Origin: CAWCDJ01 sp963836015
GTDB taxonomy: Bacteria; Acidobacteriota; Terriglobia; Bryobacterales; Bryobacteraceae
Direction: 5' to 3'
Length of the DNA: 64,000 bases
NCBI GenBank assembly: GCA_963836015.1
Contig: CAWIIF010000015.1
Location: 1,240,001-1,304,000 of the forward strand
Numbering within the stretch: the stretch's first letter is position 1; each line of letters begins with the position of its first letter. The notes below the pieces were generated by a model. It worked only from the letters and a program-made list of their open reading frames with translations, had not been told where the DNA came from and made no database searches. Below, piece after piece: positions 1 to 9,369 of this stretch. The position numbers and the translations under genes were made by a program.

Positions 1-152
1 TGGCCACGCTGCTCTACGGCGTGAAGCCTACCGATGCGGCCATCTTCACGGCCGTGCCACTGGTGCTGGCGGCCTCCGCGCTGGTCGCCTGCGTGCTGCC
101 GGCGCTGCGCGCGGCGAGGGTGGATCCGGTCGTGGCGCTGCGGTATGAGTAA
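1..152 (+). CDS. C-terminal end of an ABC-type FtsX/MacB-like permease (partial)
   Basis: Only the last 49 codons or so are in the window, read in the frame that ends with TAA at 150-152. The visible peptide has a hydrophobic helix (AIFTAVPLVLAASALVAC) followed by LPALRAARVDPVVALRYE. The ending 'A.R.DP..ALR.E' is the characteristic tail of MacB/FtsX-type permeases, including the duplicated orphan permeases (ADOP) that are abundant in Acidobacteria. The rest of the gene lies upstream of the window, so the substrate and the N-terminal domain cannot be judged. Confidence 0.8.
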   Translation, partial: ATLLYGVKPTDAAIFTAVPLVLAASALVACVLPALRAARVDPVVALRYE

Positions 153-198
153 CGCCCCGGCCCGCTCCTTTACCGGACGCGGCTCTGTGAAGTGAGGA

Positions 199-1440
199 TC
201 AGTTCGCCAGGGCGTCGCGGATTCGGGCGGTCAGCGTTTCGACGAACCGCTCGGGGGTGAAGCCGTTCATGCGGCTGAAGATGGCGCCTTTGCGGTCGGT
301 CACGATGGTGGTAGGGATGGAGGTGATCGCGAGCGCGCGGGAAAGGCCGTCCTCGAAATATACCGGGCCCTGCCACTTCACATTGGCGAGGAAGGGCTTC
401 ACGAGCGCGCGGTCCTCATCGGTATCGATCGAGAGGAACACCACGTCGGGGTTGCCCTCGAAGCGCTGCTTGATCTGCTCGTAAAGCGGATGCTGCACGC
501 GGCACGGGCCGCACCAGGTGGCCCAGAAGTCGAAGACCACGACCTTGCCCTCGAAGGCCGACATGCGGAGCTTGCTGCCGTCCAGGCCGCCTAATGTGAA
601 CTGCATGGGGTCGGTGAGCTGGGCGTTGGGATCGTTGGCGCGCATGCGCATCTGGCGGGTCCGGATCAGGCCGAGGTTGCGATCGTAGGCCTCCAGGACC
701 AGGTCGCCCAGGCCGGTGTCCGAGCCCTTCGCCTTGATCCACATCTCTCCCATGCGGATGCGATCCTGCGCGCGGCCGTCATCGGTGGCATCGGGATCCG
801 GGATGGTGAACGCATCGGCCATGGCGCGCGCGGCGTCCGCGAAATCGCCGAGCTTTTCCTGCCAGAGCGCGATTTCGCGCGCGGCTTCGGCGTTCGGAAA
901 GGTCTCGAAGGCGCGGCGGGCGAGCGCCAGGGCGTCCCGCGGCTGCCCCAGGCTGCCGGTGGCGCGCGCCTCGTAGCGCAGAGCGCGGGCGATGCCGCGG
1001 TCCACCTGGCTCTGCCATTCGGTGTCGTGCGGCCGGCTCTTGCGCATGGCGGCGATCAACTGCTCGTACCGCTGCGCGTATTTCAGGCCGCGCGCGGAGT
1101 CGTCCCGCGAGCCGGCCGACACGAGCGAACGCGCCACACGCTCGAGGATCTGCAGATCGTCCGGCTGGCGGGCGAGCACGCGCTCGCCATAGAGAACGAT
1201 GCGGCGGTCGTCATTCGCGTCCATGGCGGCGCGGACGGCGGCGCGCTCCAACTCCGGTTTCTTCGGCGAGTCCGGATACTTCGCGAGATGGCTTTCGATG
1301 GCGCGCAGGAATTCGACCGGGCTCGCTCCGGCCTCGGAGAGGGCGCGGTCCAGATCCTGCTGTTCCGGGGACGGGGAGGATTTCTGCTGCGCGGCGGCGA
1401 GCGCCAGGGTGAGACCGAGCGCTGCGAGCAGGCGCTTCAT
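199..1440 (-). CDS. Exported TlpA-like thioredoxin-fold protein with helical N-terminal region
   Basis: A 413-aa protein starting MKRLLAALGLTLALAAAQQ, a typical signal peptide. I place the start here because the sequence upstream in this frame lies inside the previous gene and looks non-coding. The middle ~220 residues are alpha-helical and TPR-like. The C-terminal ~140 residues are a TlpA/ResA-type thioredoxin domain with the redox motif WCGPC in the context FWATWCGPC and the cis-Pro motif ITSIPTT. It probably acts as an extracytoplasmic thiol-disulfide oxidoreductase. Its ATG overlaps the stop of the upstream gene by 4 bases (ATGA), so the two are translationally coupled. Confidence 0.85.
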   Translation of the reverse strand: MKRLLAALGLTLALAAAQQKSSPSPEQQDLDRALSEAGASPVEFLRAIESHLAKYPDSPKKPELERAAVRAAMDANDDRRIVLYGERVLARQPDDLQILERVARSLVSAGSRDDSARGLKYAQRYEQLIAAMRKSRPHDTEWQSQVDRGIARALRYEARATGSLGQPRDALALARRAFETFPNAEAAREIALWQEKLGDFADAARAMADAFTIPDPDATDDGRAQDRIRMGEMWIKAKGSDTGLGDLVLEAYDRNLGLIRTRQMRMRANDPNAQLTDPMQFTLGGLDGSKLRMSAFEGKVVVFDFWATWCGPCRVQHPLYEQIKQRFEGNPDVVFLSIDTDEDRALVKPFLANVKWQGPVYFEDGLSRALAITSIPTTIVTDRKGAIFSRMNGFTPERFVETLTARIRDALAN

Positions 1441-2054
1441 GGCTTGACTGCGCGAATGGCCTCGGCCAGCTCCGCCGCCTTGGCCCGGGCGGTGTGCATG
1501 TACGATTCGTTGTTCACGATACGGTCGAGCGTCGGCAGGAACTGGTCGAGCCCCACCAGGCGCTTGCGCTCCATGGCGGACCACAGGACACGCAGGGCTT
1601 TATCCACCCCGAGCCGGTCGTACTTGGCGGCGCGCTCCAGGTCGATGCGGTGCTCCTCGGATTCGGCCATGCGCTCGAACCAGTCCTGCAAGGCCTGGGC
1701 CGAGAGATCCGCCGAGTAGTTGAACTTGACCTCGTGCTTCTCCGCGCCGTTCTCGTAGCGGAAAGTCTTGTCGCCCATGAAGGCGACTTTGAGCCCGGAT
1801 TCGAGCGGATTCTTGAAATGGTCGAGCTTGTCGGCCAGGCCGAAGACCTCGGCGGTTTCGGCCTCGGTGAGCCGGAACTTCAGGGGCAGCTCATCGTTGG
1901 GCGATTCCTTGTAGACGGCGTTGCCGGCCTGGTCGAGCGTGATCTCGACGTATGCCGGGCTGCTTCCGGGAAAGCTCTTGGAATAGAAGAGCCGCGGCCC
2001 GTCGCCGCCAAACAGGCTGCCGGCCAGCAGCGGAAGTATGAGCGCCCACTTCAT
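1437..2054 (-). CDS. Exported hypothetical protein
   Basis: A 205-aa protein that begins MKWALILPLLAGSLFGGDG, a signal peptide. An upstream ATG in frame would add 17 residues overlapping ruvC and is less likely. No family is recognised. The first half is beta-rich (FYSKSFPGSSPAYVEITLD) and the second half is helical and charged. It lies between ruvC and the TlpA-like gene and overlaps the latter by 4 bases, so a shared envelope role with the thioredoxin protein is possible, but this is inference from position only. Confidence 0.7.
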   Translation of the reverse strand: MKWALILPLLAGSLFGGDGPRLFYSKSFPGSSPAYVEITLDQAGNAVYKESPNDELPLKFRLTEAETAEVFGLADKLDHFKNPLESGLKVAFMGDKTFRYENGAEKHEVKFNYSADLSAQALQDWFERMAESEEHRIDLERAAKYDRLGVDKALRVLWSAMERKRLVGLDQFLPTLDRIVNNESYMHTARAKAAELAEAIRAVKP

Positions 2055-2067
2055 TCGTTCCCCTCGC

Positions 2068-2556
2068 TTACACCAGCCGGCGGCTGGTGGCTTCGTGCGT
2101 CGCATGGCAGATGGCCACGGCCAGGGCGTCGGCGGCGTCCTCGGATTCGATCGGCTCCGCCAGCCCGAGCAGCGTACGCACCATCAATTGTACCTGCGAC
2201 TTCTCCGCGCGGCCGTATCCCACCACGCTGGTTTTAACCTCCAGCGGAGAGTACTCCGCCAGCTCCATCCCGGCTTCCGCGATGGCCAGCAGGGCGATGC
2301 CGCGAACGTGCGCCAGCTTGAGCGCGGTCTTCACGTTAGCGGAGTAGAAGACGCCTTCGACCGCGCCCGATTCGGGAGCATACTCCCGGATGAGGCGGCG
2401 AAGGCCGGTTGCGATTTCGAGCAGCCGTTTTTCGAACGGCCACCTGGTATTGGTCCGGATGACACCTGCGACGATCATGCGGTGGCCGGCTCCGTCGCTT
2501 TCAATCACGCCGTAGCCGGTCTTTTCCGAGCCGCAATCGATGCCCAGGACGCGCAC
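2068..2556 (-). CDS. ruvC: Crossover junction endodeoxyribonuclease RuvC
   Basis: A 162-aa protein of normal RuvC length. It cleaves Holliday junctions with RuvAB during recombinational repair in the cytoplasm. The N-terminus MRVLGIDCGSEKTGYGVI carries the first catalytic aspartate (D7), GAVEGVFYSANVKTALKL has the conserved glutamate, and the C-terminal DAADALAVAICHA has the last acidic pair of the RNase H-like fold. It follows yebC by one base, the standard yebC-ruvC arrangement, so the two are co-transcribed. Nothing unusual is seen. Confidence 0.96.
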   Translation of the reverse strand: MRVLGIDCGSEKTGYGVIESDGAGHRMIVAGVIRTNTRWPFEKRLLEIATGLRRLIREYAPESGAVEGVFYSANVKTALKLAHVRGIALLAIAEAGMELAEYSPLEVKTSVVGYGRAEKSQVQLMVRTLLGLAEPIESEDAADALAVAICHATHEATSRRLV

Positions 2557-2557
2557 G

Positions 2558-3304
2558 TTACTGCGCCAGCGCCTCCAGCTCCTTCTCGTCGATATCGAAG
2601 TTGGAGTAGACGTTCTGCACGTCGTCGTGCTCTTCGAGGGCCTCGCTGAGCTTCAGCATGCCGGAGGCGTTCTTGCCCTCCAGCTTGACGAGGTTCTTGG
2701 GAACCATGGCGATGCTGGCCTCTTCGCTCGCCAGGTGGTTGGCCTCCAGCGCTTTGAGCACGGCTTCGTGGGCTTCGGGCGCGGAAAGAATCTCCCAACG
2801 CTCGTCATCGCGGCGCAGATCGTCGGCGCCGGCGTCGAGAACGATAGTCAGGAGCTGGTCTTCCGTGGTCTTCTCGCCAGGAACGAAAATCTGGCTCTTC
2901 CGTTCGAACATCCAGGCGACGCTGCCCTGCTCGCCCATGTTTCCGCCATTCTTGGAGAAGACATGGCGAATCTCGCTGACGGTGCGGTTGCGGTTGTCGG
3001 TGGCCACGTTGACCAGGACGGCGGCGCCGCCCGGGCCGTAGCCTTCGAACATCACTTCCTCGATTTGCCCGCCTTCGAGTTCGCCGGTGCCGCGCATAAT
3101 CGCCTTCTTGATGTTGTCGGCAGGCATGCTGACGGCTTTAGCGGCGAGGACGGCGGTGCGGAGGCGCGGGTTGGCGTCCGGATCGCCGCCGTTGCGGGCG
3201 GCGATCGAAATCTCTTTGATGATGCGCGTAAAACTCTTACCGCGCTTGGCGTCCAAAGCCGCCTTCTTGTGCTTAATGGTGGCCCATTTGGAATGGCCTG
3301 ACAT
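2558..3304 (-). CDS. yebC: YebC/PmpR family protein (DUF28)
   Basis: A 248-aa protein of the usual length for the family, opening with the signature MSGHSKWATIKHKKAALDAK. YebC proteins are cytoplasmic; some members act as transcription regulators, and others assist ribosomes at proline-rich stretches. Internal motifs such as GYGPGGAAVLV and the acidic N-to-C linker match the family. It is the first gene of a minus-strand run yebC-ruvC-hypothetical-tlpA-like. Which of the two family activities applies cannot be told from sequence. Confidence 0.95.
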   Translation of the reverse strand: MSGHSKWATIKHKKAALDAKRGKSFTRIIKEISIAARNGGDPDANPRLRTAVLAAKAVSMPADNIKKAIMRGTGELEGGQIEEVMFEGYGPGGAAVLVNVATDNRNRTVSEIRHVFSKNGGNMGEQGSVAWMFERKSQIFVPGEKTTEDQLLTIVLDAGADDLRRDDERWEILSAPEAHEAVLKALEANHLASEEASIAMVPKNLVKLEGKNASGMLKLSEALEEHDDVQNVYSNFDIDEKELEALAQ

Positions 3305-3310
3305 GTGAAC

Positions 3311-3347
3311 CTCTCAGGTAGGCCCGGCCAGGCACGGCCGGGAGAGA
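3311..3347. repeat. Intergenic palindrome (REP-like), CCCGGCC/GGCCGGG stem
   Basis: CCCGGCC at 3323-3329 pairs with GGCCGGG at 3336-3342 across a 6-base loop, and outer CTCTC/GAGAG bases extend the stem. It sits just upstream of yebC. The flank AGGTAGGCC resembles the GTAGGCCTC motif (complement GAGGCCTAC) of the palindromes near 30.2 kb and 60.9 kb, so it may be one copy of an interspersed element. Confidence 0.45.
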
Positions 3348-3477
3348 CAATTGTGTTATGAATTCAACGTATTGAGGATAGCAGAATCAGGAATTTGGCT
3401 CAAGCTGAAGCGGGTTGGCGGGCGGGCGCCGCGTACGGATTCCGTCCGGCGTGCATCTCCCTGCGATACTGAAAGCG

Positions 3478-4254
3478 GTGACGTACCAGACCGTGGCTGA
3501 AAACCTCCGCGAATCCTTCCGGGTGATCGCCGCCAGCCGCCCGGCGGGTGAAGTGCGCGAGTTTCAGGGAGTCAGCATCGCTTCGGCCGCGGTGACGTTC
3601 CAGATGTTCAACGCCTCCTTTCTTTCCGCCCCGGTCGCGAGCGAAGGGGACCTTACCAAGCGCATCCTGATGGCTTCACTGCATTTCGAGACCCGCGGGC
3701 AGGAGTGGGCCTGCTGGGTGTGCGAGGACTGGATGGATCCGCGCACACGCCGCCGCTCGCGGGCGCTGTTTCAGAAGCACGGCTTGAGACACTCGGTGAG
3801 CCTGCCCGGGATGGTGGCCGAGCGGATTCTCCCGCCCGTGAATCGATTGCCAGATCTCGAAATGCGCAGGGTGTGCGACCCGGTAACGCGGGACGCCTTC
3901 TGCGCCATCGGCTCGGTCTGCTTCCACGTCCCCTATTCCTGGTTCTGCGAGGTATTTAACAGCGATGCGGTGTGGGACGAATTCGCGGCATATGTAGGCT
4001 ATGCAGGGGGCATCCCGGTGTCGACCGCCGCGATCGTGATGGGTAGCGGCGTGGCGGGGGTATACAACGTTGCGACACTGCCCGGCTACCAGCGGCAGGG
4101 TTACGGCGAGGCGGTGATGCGACACGCGATCGAGGACTCCCGCCGCCGCCACGGTGTCGACGAGACCATCCTGCAATCGACGCCCGCCGGGCTGCATCTT
4201 TACGAACGCATGGGGTTCCGCACCATCACCACGGTGGCGGTTTACTCGACCTGA
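3478..4254 (+). CDS. GNAT-family N-acetyltransferase
   Basis: About 258 aa if started at GTG 3478; an in-frame ATG at 3415 would add 21 residues of unlikely composition. The C-terminal third is a GNAT fold with the acetyl-CoA-binding signature LPGYQRQGYGEAVMRHAI (R/Q-x-x-G-x-G/A type) and the closing strand ...LYERMGFRTI. The N-terminal ~130 residues resemble the extra domain found in acidobacterial acetyltransferases. The substrate is unknown. The gene converges on hutH, and their 3' ends overlap by 13 bases. Confidence 0.8.
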   Translation: MTYQTVAENLRESFRVIAASRPAGEVREFQGVSIASAAVTFQMFNASFLSAPVASEGDLTKRILMASLHFETRGQEWACWVCEDWMDPRTRRRSRALFQKHGLRHSVSLPGMVAERILPPVNRLPDLEMRRVCDPVTRDAFCAIGSVCFHVPYSWFCEVFNSDAVWDEFAAYVGYAGGIPVSTAAIVMGSGVAGVYNVATLPGYQRQGYGEAVMRHAIEDSRRRHGVDETILQSTPAGLHLYERMGFRTITTVAVYST

Positions 4255-5741
4255 AGCCCGCCCGCGGCGATCAGGCCCTCGATGGCGGCGATGTCGCGGT
4301 AGAACGGCCGGTCGCCCTGGATCGGCGGCGAAACGCGGCGGATGCGCTCCCGCACGCCTTCGAGCAGCGGGCTGGTTTTGAGCGGGGCCAGCAGGTCGAG
4401 CGCGCGGGCCGCGGTGAGCGCCTCGATGGCCAGCGTGTTTCGCGTATTCCGAACGATGCGCTGGAGCTTCACGGCCGAGGTCATCCCCATGCTGACGAAA
4501 TCCTCCTTGTTGCCGCTGGTGGTGATCGACCCGGTGGAGGCGGGATGCGCCAGCACGCGGTTCTCGGCCACCAGACTGGCGGCCGTCACCTGCGCCATCA
4601 TGAGGCCGGATTCGAGGCCCGCACGGCCCGCCAGGAATGGCGGCAGCTCTTCGTTCAGCGCGGGGTTCACCAGGCGGTCGATGCGCCGCTCCGAAATGCC
4701 GGCCAGCGCGGAAAGCGCGATCGCCAGAAAGTCCAACTGGAAGGCCAGGGGCTCGCCGTGGAAATTGCCGCCCGACAGGATGCCGTCGTCGAACACCAGG
4801 GGGTTATCGGTGGCGGAGTTCAGCTCGATTTCGAAGACGCGGCGCGCCTCGGCCAGGGCGTCCCGCACCGCTCCGTGCACCTGCGGCGCGCAGCGCAGCG
4901 AGTAGGCGTCCTGCACGCGGCGGCAGGTAATGTGCGATTGCCGGATTTCGCTCCCTTCGAGCAGCCGGCGCAGGCGCCGGGCGCTCTCCATTTGGCCGGT
5001 CTGGGGGCGCGCATCGTGAATCCGCTCGTCGAACGCCCGCGGGGTTCCGCGCAGCCCATCGAGCGTCATGGCGCAGACCACTTCGGCGGTGTCCGCGAGC
5101 AGCCCGGCGGCTTCCAGTTCCAGGCAGCCGATGGCCAACATGGCCTGCGTGCCGTTGATCAGGCTGATGCCTTCCTTGGGGTGCAGGTCGATGGCTTCGA
5201 TTCCGGCGCGCCGCAGCGCCTCGCCGCCGGGCAGGATAGCGCCCGCGAACTCGGCTTCGCCTTCCCCCATCAGCACGAGAGCCATGTGCGAGAGCGGAGC
5301 CAGGTCGCCCGATGCCCCCACGCTGCCCTGCGACGGCACTACCGGAGTGACGCCGCGGTTTAACAGATCGCAGAGACGCTGGGCCACCAGCGGCCGTATG
5401 CCGGAGAGGCCTTTGGCCAGCACGTTGGCGCGGATCAGCATCATGGCGCGGACCACTTCGCGCGCCAGCGGGTCGCCGACCCCGGTCGAGTGCGAGCGGA
5501 TCACGTTGCGCTGCAGCTGGTCGAGATCCTCGCGCGGAATGCGGACGTCGGCCAGCAGCCCGACCCCGGTATTGACGGCGTAGATAGGGTCGTCGCCGGC
5601 GGCCAGGCGGTCTACCAGAGAGCGCGACGCCTCCATTTTGGCGATGGCTCCGGAGGCGAGCGAAACGGACGAGGTTTGGGCGCGGGCCACCGCGCAGGTT
5701 GCGGCGATGGTCAGGCTGGCGCCGTCGAGCGAAAGGTTCAT
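4242..5741 (-). CDS. hutH: Histidine ammonia-lyase
   Basis: A 499-aa protein of normal length that converts L-histidine to urocanate and ammonia in the cytoplasm. The start MNLSLDGASLTIA is chosen because its ATG overlaps the purF stop (ATGA). The Ala-Ser-Gly triad that cyclises to the MIO electrophile is present in GSVGASGDLAPLSHMAL, and the active-site region YAVNTGVGLLADVRI near residue 60 is intact. A PAL/TAL activity is possible for this superfamily but the overall sequence is HutH-like. No hutU, hutI or hutF gene is near; instead the gene is the last member of a purine operon, which is unusual. Confidence 0.9.
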   Translation of the reverse strand: MNLSLDGASLTIAATCAVARAQTSSVSLASGAIAKMEASRSLVDRLAAGDDPIYAVNTGVGLLADVRIPREDLDQLQRNVIRSHSTGVGDPLAREVVRAMMLIRANVLAKGLSGIRPLVAQRLCDLLNRGVTPVVPSQGSVGASGDLAPLSHMALVLMGEGEAEFAGAILPGGEALRRAGIEAIDLHPKEGISLINGTQAMLAIGCLELEAAGLLADTAEVVCAMTLDGLRGTPRAFDERIHDARPQTGQMESARRLRRLLEGSEIRQSHITCRRVQDAYSLRCAPQVHGAVRDALAEARRVFEIELNSATDNPLVFDDGILSGGNFHGEPLAFQLDFLAIALSALAGISERRIDRLVNPALNEELPPFLAGRAGLESGLMMAQVTAASLVAENRVLAHPASTGSITTSGNKEDFVSMGMTSAVKLQRIVRNTRNTLAIEALTAARALDLLAPLKTSPLLEGVRERIRRVSPPIQGDRPFYRDIAAIEGLIAAGGLQVE

Positions 5742-7159
5742 CCCTGTCGCTTCTGGCGGGCCGCAATCAACTGATCGATGTTCACCAGCTCCGTCGGGTA
5801 GTCGCCCGTGTAGCAGGCATAGCAATACTCGTGGCGCTGATCGTCATCCACCGCTTTCCGCAGCGATGCGATCGAGAGATACCCGAGCGAGTCCGCCTCC
5901 ACGAACCGGCGGATCTCCTCGATGCTATGGCTGGAGGCGATCAGCTCGCCCTTGGTGGGCGTGTCCACTCCATAGAAGCACGGCGAGACGGTCGGCGGGC
6001 AGGAAATCCGCAGGTGCACCTCGCGCGCGCCGGCCTGCCGCACCATGCGGACGATCTTGCGGCTGGTGGTGCCGCGCACGATCGAATCGTCCACCAGAAT
6101 CACGCGCCGGCCCTGCAGCAGGTGGCGGACCGGGTTGAGCTTGAGCTTGACTCCGAAATCGCGGATGGCCTGGGAAGGCTCGATAAAGGTGCGGCCCACG
6201 TAATGGTTGCGGATCAGCGCCTGGCGGAACGGCAGGCCCGATTCGTCCGCATATCCGATGGCCGCGGCCACGCCCGAGTCGGGCACCGGCACCACCAGGT
6301 CGGCATCCGCCGGGCACTCCCGCGCCAGCAGGCGGCCCAGCTCCTCGCGCGATTCCTCCACCGACCGCCCGAAGACGATCGAATCGGGACGCGAAAAATA
6401 GACATGCTCGAAGACGCACTGGGCGCGCGGCTGCTCGGGCGCCCAGCGCTCGCGCGTCATGCCTTCGGGGCCCACGATCACCATTTCGCCGGGGTCCACG
6501 TCGTGCAGGTAGACCGCTCCGATCAGGTCGAAGGCGCAGGTCTCGGAGGCGAACACGTAGCACTTGCGCCCGCCCGAGACTTCCATTTCCCCGACTGCCA
6601 GTGGCCGGAATCCGTGCGGGTCGCGCGCCACGATGACGCGGTCCTGCGCCAGAAACACCAGCGAGAACGCCCCTTCGAGCTGCAGCAGAGCTTCGCGCAG
6701 GGCGCCCGCCAGCGTGCGCTCGGAGGAGTGCGCCACCAGGTGCAGAATGACTTCGGTATCGCTCGATGCCTGGAAAATTGCGCCGCGCCGCTCCAGGTGA
6801 GTCCGCAGCTCGGAGGCATTGGTGATGTTCCCGTTGTGCGCTACCGCCACGCGGCCCTTGTTGCAGGCCACCGAAAACGGCTGCGCGTTCAGCAGCACGG
6901 TGTCGCCGGCGGTCGAATAGCGGGTGTGGCCGATGGCCTTGTCGCCGGGCAGCGTCTTCAGAACGTCGCTGGTGAAGATATCGGCGACGTGGCCCATGGA
7001 TTTGTGGATGAAGATCTCCGAGCCGTCGGTGGTGCAGATGCCGGCGCTCTCCTGTCCGCGATGCTGCAGCGCGTAAAGCCCGAGGTATCCCAGCTTGGCC
7101 GCTTCGGGGTGGCCGTAAATCGCCACCACCCCGCATTCGTCGTGGAATTTATCGAACAT
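5738..7159 (-). CDS. purF: Amidophosphoribosyltransferase
   Basis: A 473-aa enzyme catalysing the first committed step of purine synthesis: PRPP plus glutamine to phosphoribosylamine. The short propeptide MFDKFHDE is followed by the nucleophile Cys9 of the class II glutaminase domain, then CGVVAIYGHPEAAKLGYL. The phosphoribosyltransferase domain has the PRPP loop VILVDDSIVRGTTS. The C-terminal CYACYTGDYPTE matches the iron-sulfur ligand motif of the Bacillus-type enzyme, so a [4Fe-4S] cluster is expected. Its start overlaps the end of purL by 11 bases and its stop overlaps hutH by 4 bases, indicating translational coupling. Confidence 0.96.
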   Translation of the reverse strand: MFDKFHDECGVVAIYGHPEAAKLGYLGLYALQHRGQESAGICTTDGSEIFIHKSMGHVADIFTSDVLKTLPGDKAIGHTRYSTAGDTVLLNAQPFSVACNKGRVAVAHNGNITNASELRTHLERRGAIFQASSDTEVILHLVAHSSERTLAGALREALLQLEGAFSLVFLAQDRVIVARDPHGFRPLAVGEMEVSGGRKCYVFASETCAFDLIGAVYLHDVDPGEMVIVGPEGMTRERWAPEQPRAQCVFEHVYFSRPDSIVFGRSVEESREELGRLLARECPADADLVVPVPDSGVAAAIGYADESGLPFRQALIRNHYVGRTFIEPSQAIRDFGVKLKLNPVRHLLQGRRVILVDDSIVRGTTSRKIVRMVRQAGAREVHLRISCPPTVSPCFYGVDTPTKGELIASSHSIEEIRRFVEADSLGYLSIASLRKAVDDDQRHEYCYACYTGDYPTELVNIDQLIAARQKRQG

Positions 7160-9369
7160 ACGTTTCGAGAGCCCCGTCGTAAGCCGATTTGAGTGCCGCG
7201 ATATCCCAGGAACCCAGCGTCACGTTGCGCTGCCGGATTTCGATCCCCTTGTCGATTGTAATCCCCACTACAGGAGCCTCCACTTCGAATTTTTTGGCGA
7301 TGGCCGCCACTCGTTTCGGGTCTGCCGTCGAGATCAGGATGCGCGACGGCGCCTCATGAAACACCAGCACCTCCGGGCGCAGATTGCTTTCGAGATCGAC
7401 CTGCGCGCCGATCTCCGCGGGGCCGAACGAGCATTCCGCCAAGCGCCACGCCCAACCCTCCGTCGCTCAGGTCGTGAGCCGATTCCGCCAGCCCCTCTTC
7501 AATTATCCTGCGGATCGCGTATTGCACGCGCTGTTCGTACTCCAGGTCGAGGGCCGGCGGCAGCCCCCAGAGCTGCCGGATTACTTCCTTGGCGTACTGA
7601 GTGCCTCCGAAGCGTGTGTCGTCGCACGTTCCCACGCCGCCGATCAGCATGATGCTGCGGCCGGTATTGCGGAAGGCCATGGGGACCGGCGTGTCGGTGT
7701 TCATCAGGCCCACGATCCCCAGCACGGGCGTGGGATAAATGCCCTCGCCCAGCGTTTCATTGTAGAGGCTGACGTTGCCTCCGGTGATCGGGGTGTCGAA
7801 GAACCGGCAGGCTTCGGACATCCCCTCGATGGCCTCCACCAGCTGCGCCATGATCTCGGGCCGCTCGGGATTGCCGAAGTTCAGGCAGTTCGTGGCGGCC
7901 ACCGGGCGCGCGCCGGCGGTGGAGAGATTGCGGCAGGCCTCGGCCACCGCCAGCTTCGCGCCTTCCCGCGGCGAAAGATAGCAGTAGCGCCCGTTGCCGT
8001 CGAGCGACATCGCGATCGACGTGCCGGTCTCCTTGATGCGGATGATGGCCGCGTCCGCGCCCGGGCCGGCCACCGTGTTAGTGCGGACCTGGTAATCGTA
8101 CTGCTGCCAGATCCAGCGCTTGGAACAGAGATCCGGCGCCGCCAGCAGGTCGGGCAGCGCGGCCTGCACGTCGGCCGGCGGCAGCTCCGGAGCTTCCATG
8201 GGGACGCGCCGCAGCGGCTCGGTGTGCGGGCGGTCGTAGAGCGGCGCTTCGTCGGCCAGCTCGCGGTTGGGAATGTCGGCCACGATCGCGCCGTGCTGTT
8301 TCACGCGCAGGCGGCCGTCGCCGGTCACCGTCCCGATCTCCACGGCTTCCAGGCCCCACTTGCGGAACACCTCGAAGACCTCGGCCTCGCGGCCCTTATC
8401 GGCCACCAGCAGCATGCGCTCCTGCGATTCGGAGAGCATGATCTCGTAGGGCGTCATGCCGGTCTCGCGCTGGGGCACACGGTCCAGCTCGATTTCGATG
8501 CCGACTTCCCCGCGGCTGCCCATTTCGCAGGTGGAGCAGGTCAGCCCCGCCGCGCCCATGTCCTGGATCCCTACGATGGCGCCGGTCTTCATGGCCTCCA
8601 GGCAGGCTTCGAGCAGCAGCTTCTCCATGAACGGATCGCCCACCTGGACGTTGGGCCGCTTCTGCTTGGATTCCTCGGTGAACTCGGCGCTCGCCATGGA
8701 GGCTCCGTGGATGCCGTCGCGCCCGGTGCGCGCGCCCACGTAGATCACCGGATTGCCGATGCCCGCCGCCTTGGCATAGAACACGTCTTCCTTGCGGCAG
8801 ACGCCCAGCGCGAAGACGTTGACCAGCGGGTTGCCGTCGTAGCACGGCTCGAAGAGGCACTCGCCCCCGACGGTGGGCACGCCGAAGCAGTTGCCGTAGT
8901 GCGCGATGCCCGAGACCACTCCGCCCATTATGCGGCGGTTGCGCGCTCCGGTGGCCGGATCGTCCGGGCGCCCGAAGCGCAACGAGTCGAGCACCGCGAT
9001 GGGCCGCGCGCCCATGGTGAAGATGTCGCGCAGGATGCCGCCCACCCCCGTGGCCGCGCCCTGAAAGGGCTCGATGAAGCTGGGGTGGTTGTGCGATTCG
9101 ATCTTGAAGGCGATGACGTAGCCGCCGCCGATATCGATGATCCCCGCGTTTTCGCCGGGACCCTGTACTACCAGTTTGCCGCGCGTCGGCAGCTTCTTCA
9201 GGTGCACGCGCGAGCTTTTGTAGGAGCAGTGCTCGCTCCACATCACGCTGAAGATGCCCAGTTCGGCGTAGCTGGGCTCGCGGCCCAGGATCGAGACGAT
9301 CTTCTGATACTCCCCGGGGGTGAGCTGGTGCTGCGCGATCAGTTCCGCGGTGATCGTGGCGGTGCTCAT
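7149..9369 (-). pseudogene. purL: Phosphoribosylformylglycinamidine synthase PurL, interrupted by a +1 frameshift
   Basis: Small-type PurL (ATP-dependent FGAR amidotransferase synthetase subunit). The frame opened by MSTATITAELIAQHQLTPGE runs through IFSVMWSEHCSYKSSR, the N-terminal ATP-grasp-like signature, to SAHDLSDGGLGVAL and then leaves the family. The remaining ~95 residues (AECSFGPAEIGAQVDLES onward) continue one frame away. Bases 7436-7442 read CTTGGCGG on the coding strand where CTTGCGG would be expected. Removing one G gives a 739-aa protein, the normal length. Since purine genes are usually essential and all neighbours are intact, a sequencing or assembly error is quite likely. No purS is seen in the operon. 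Confidence 0.9.
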
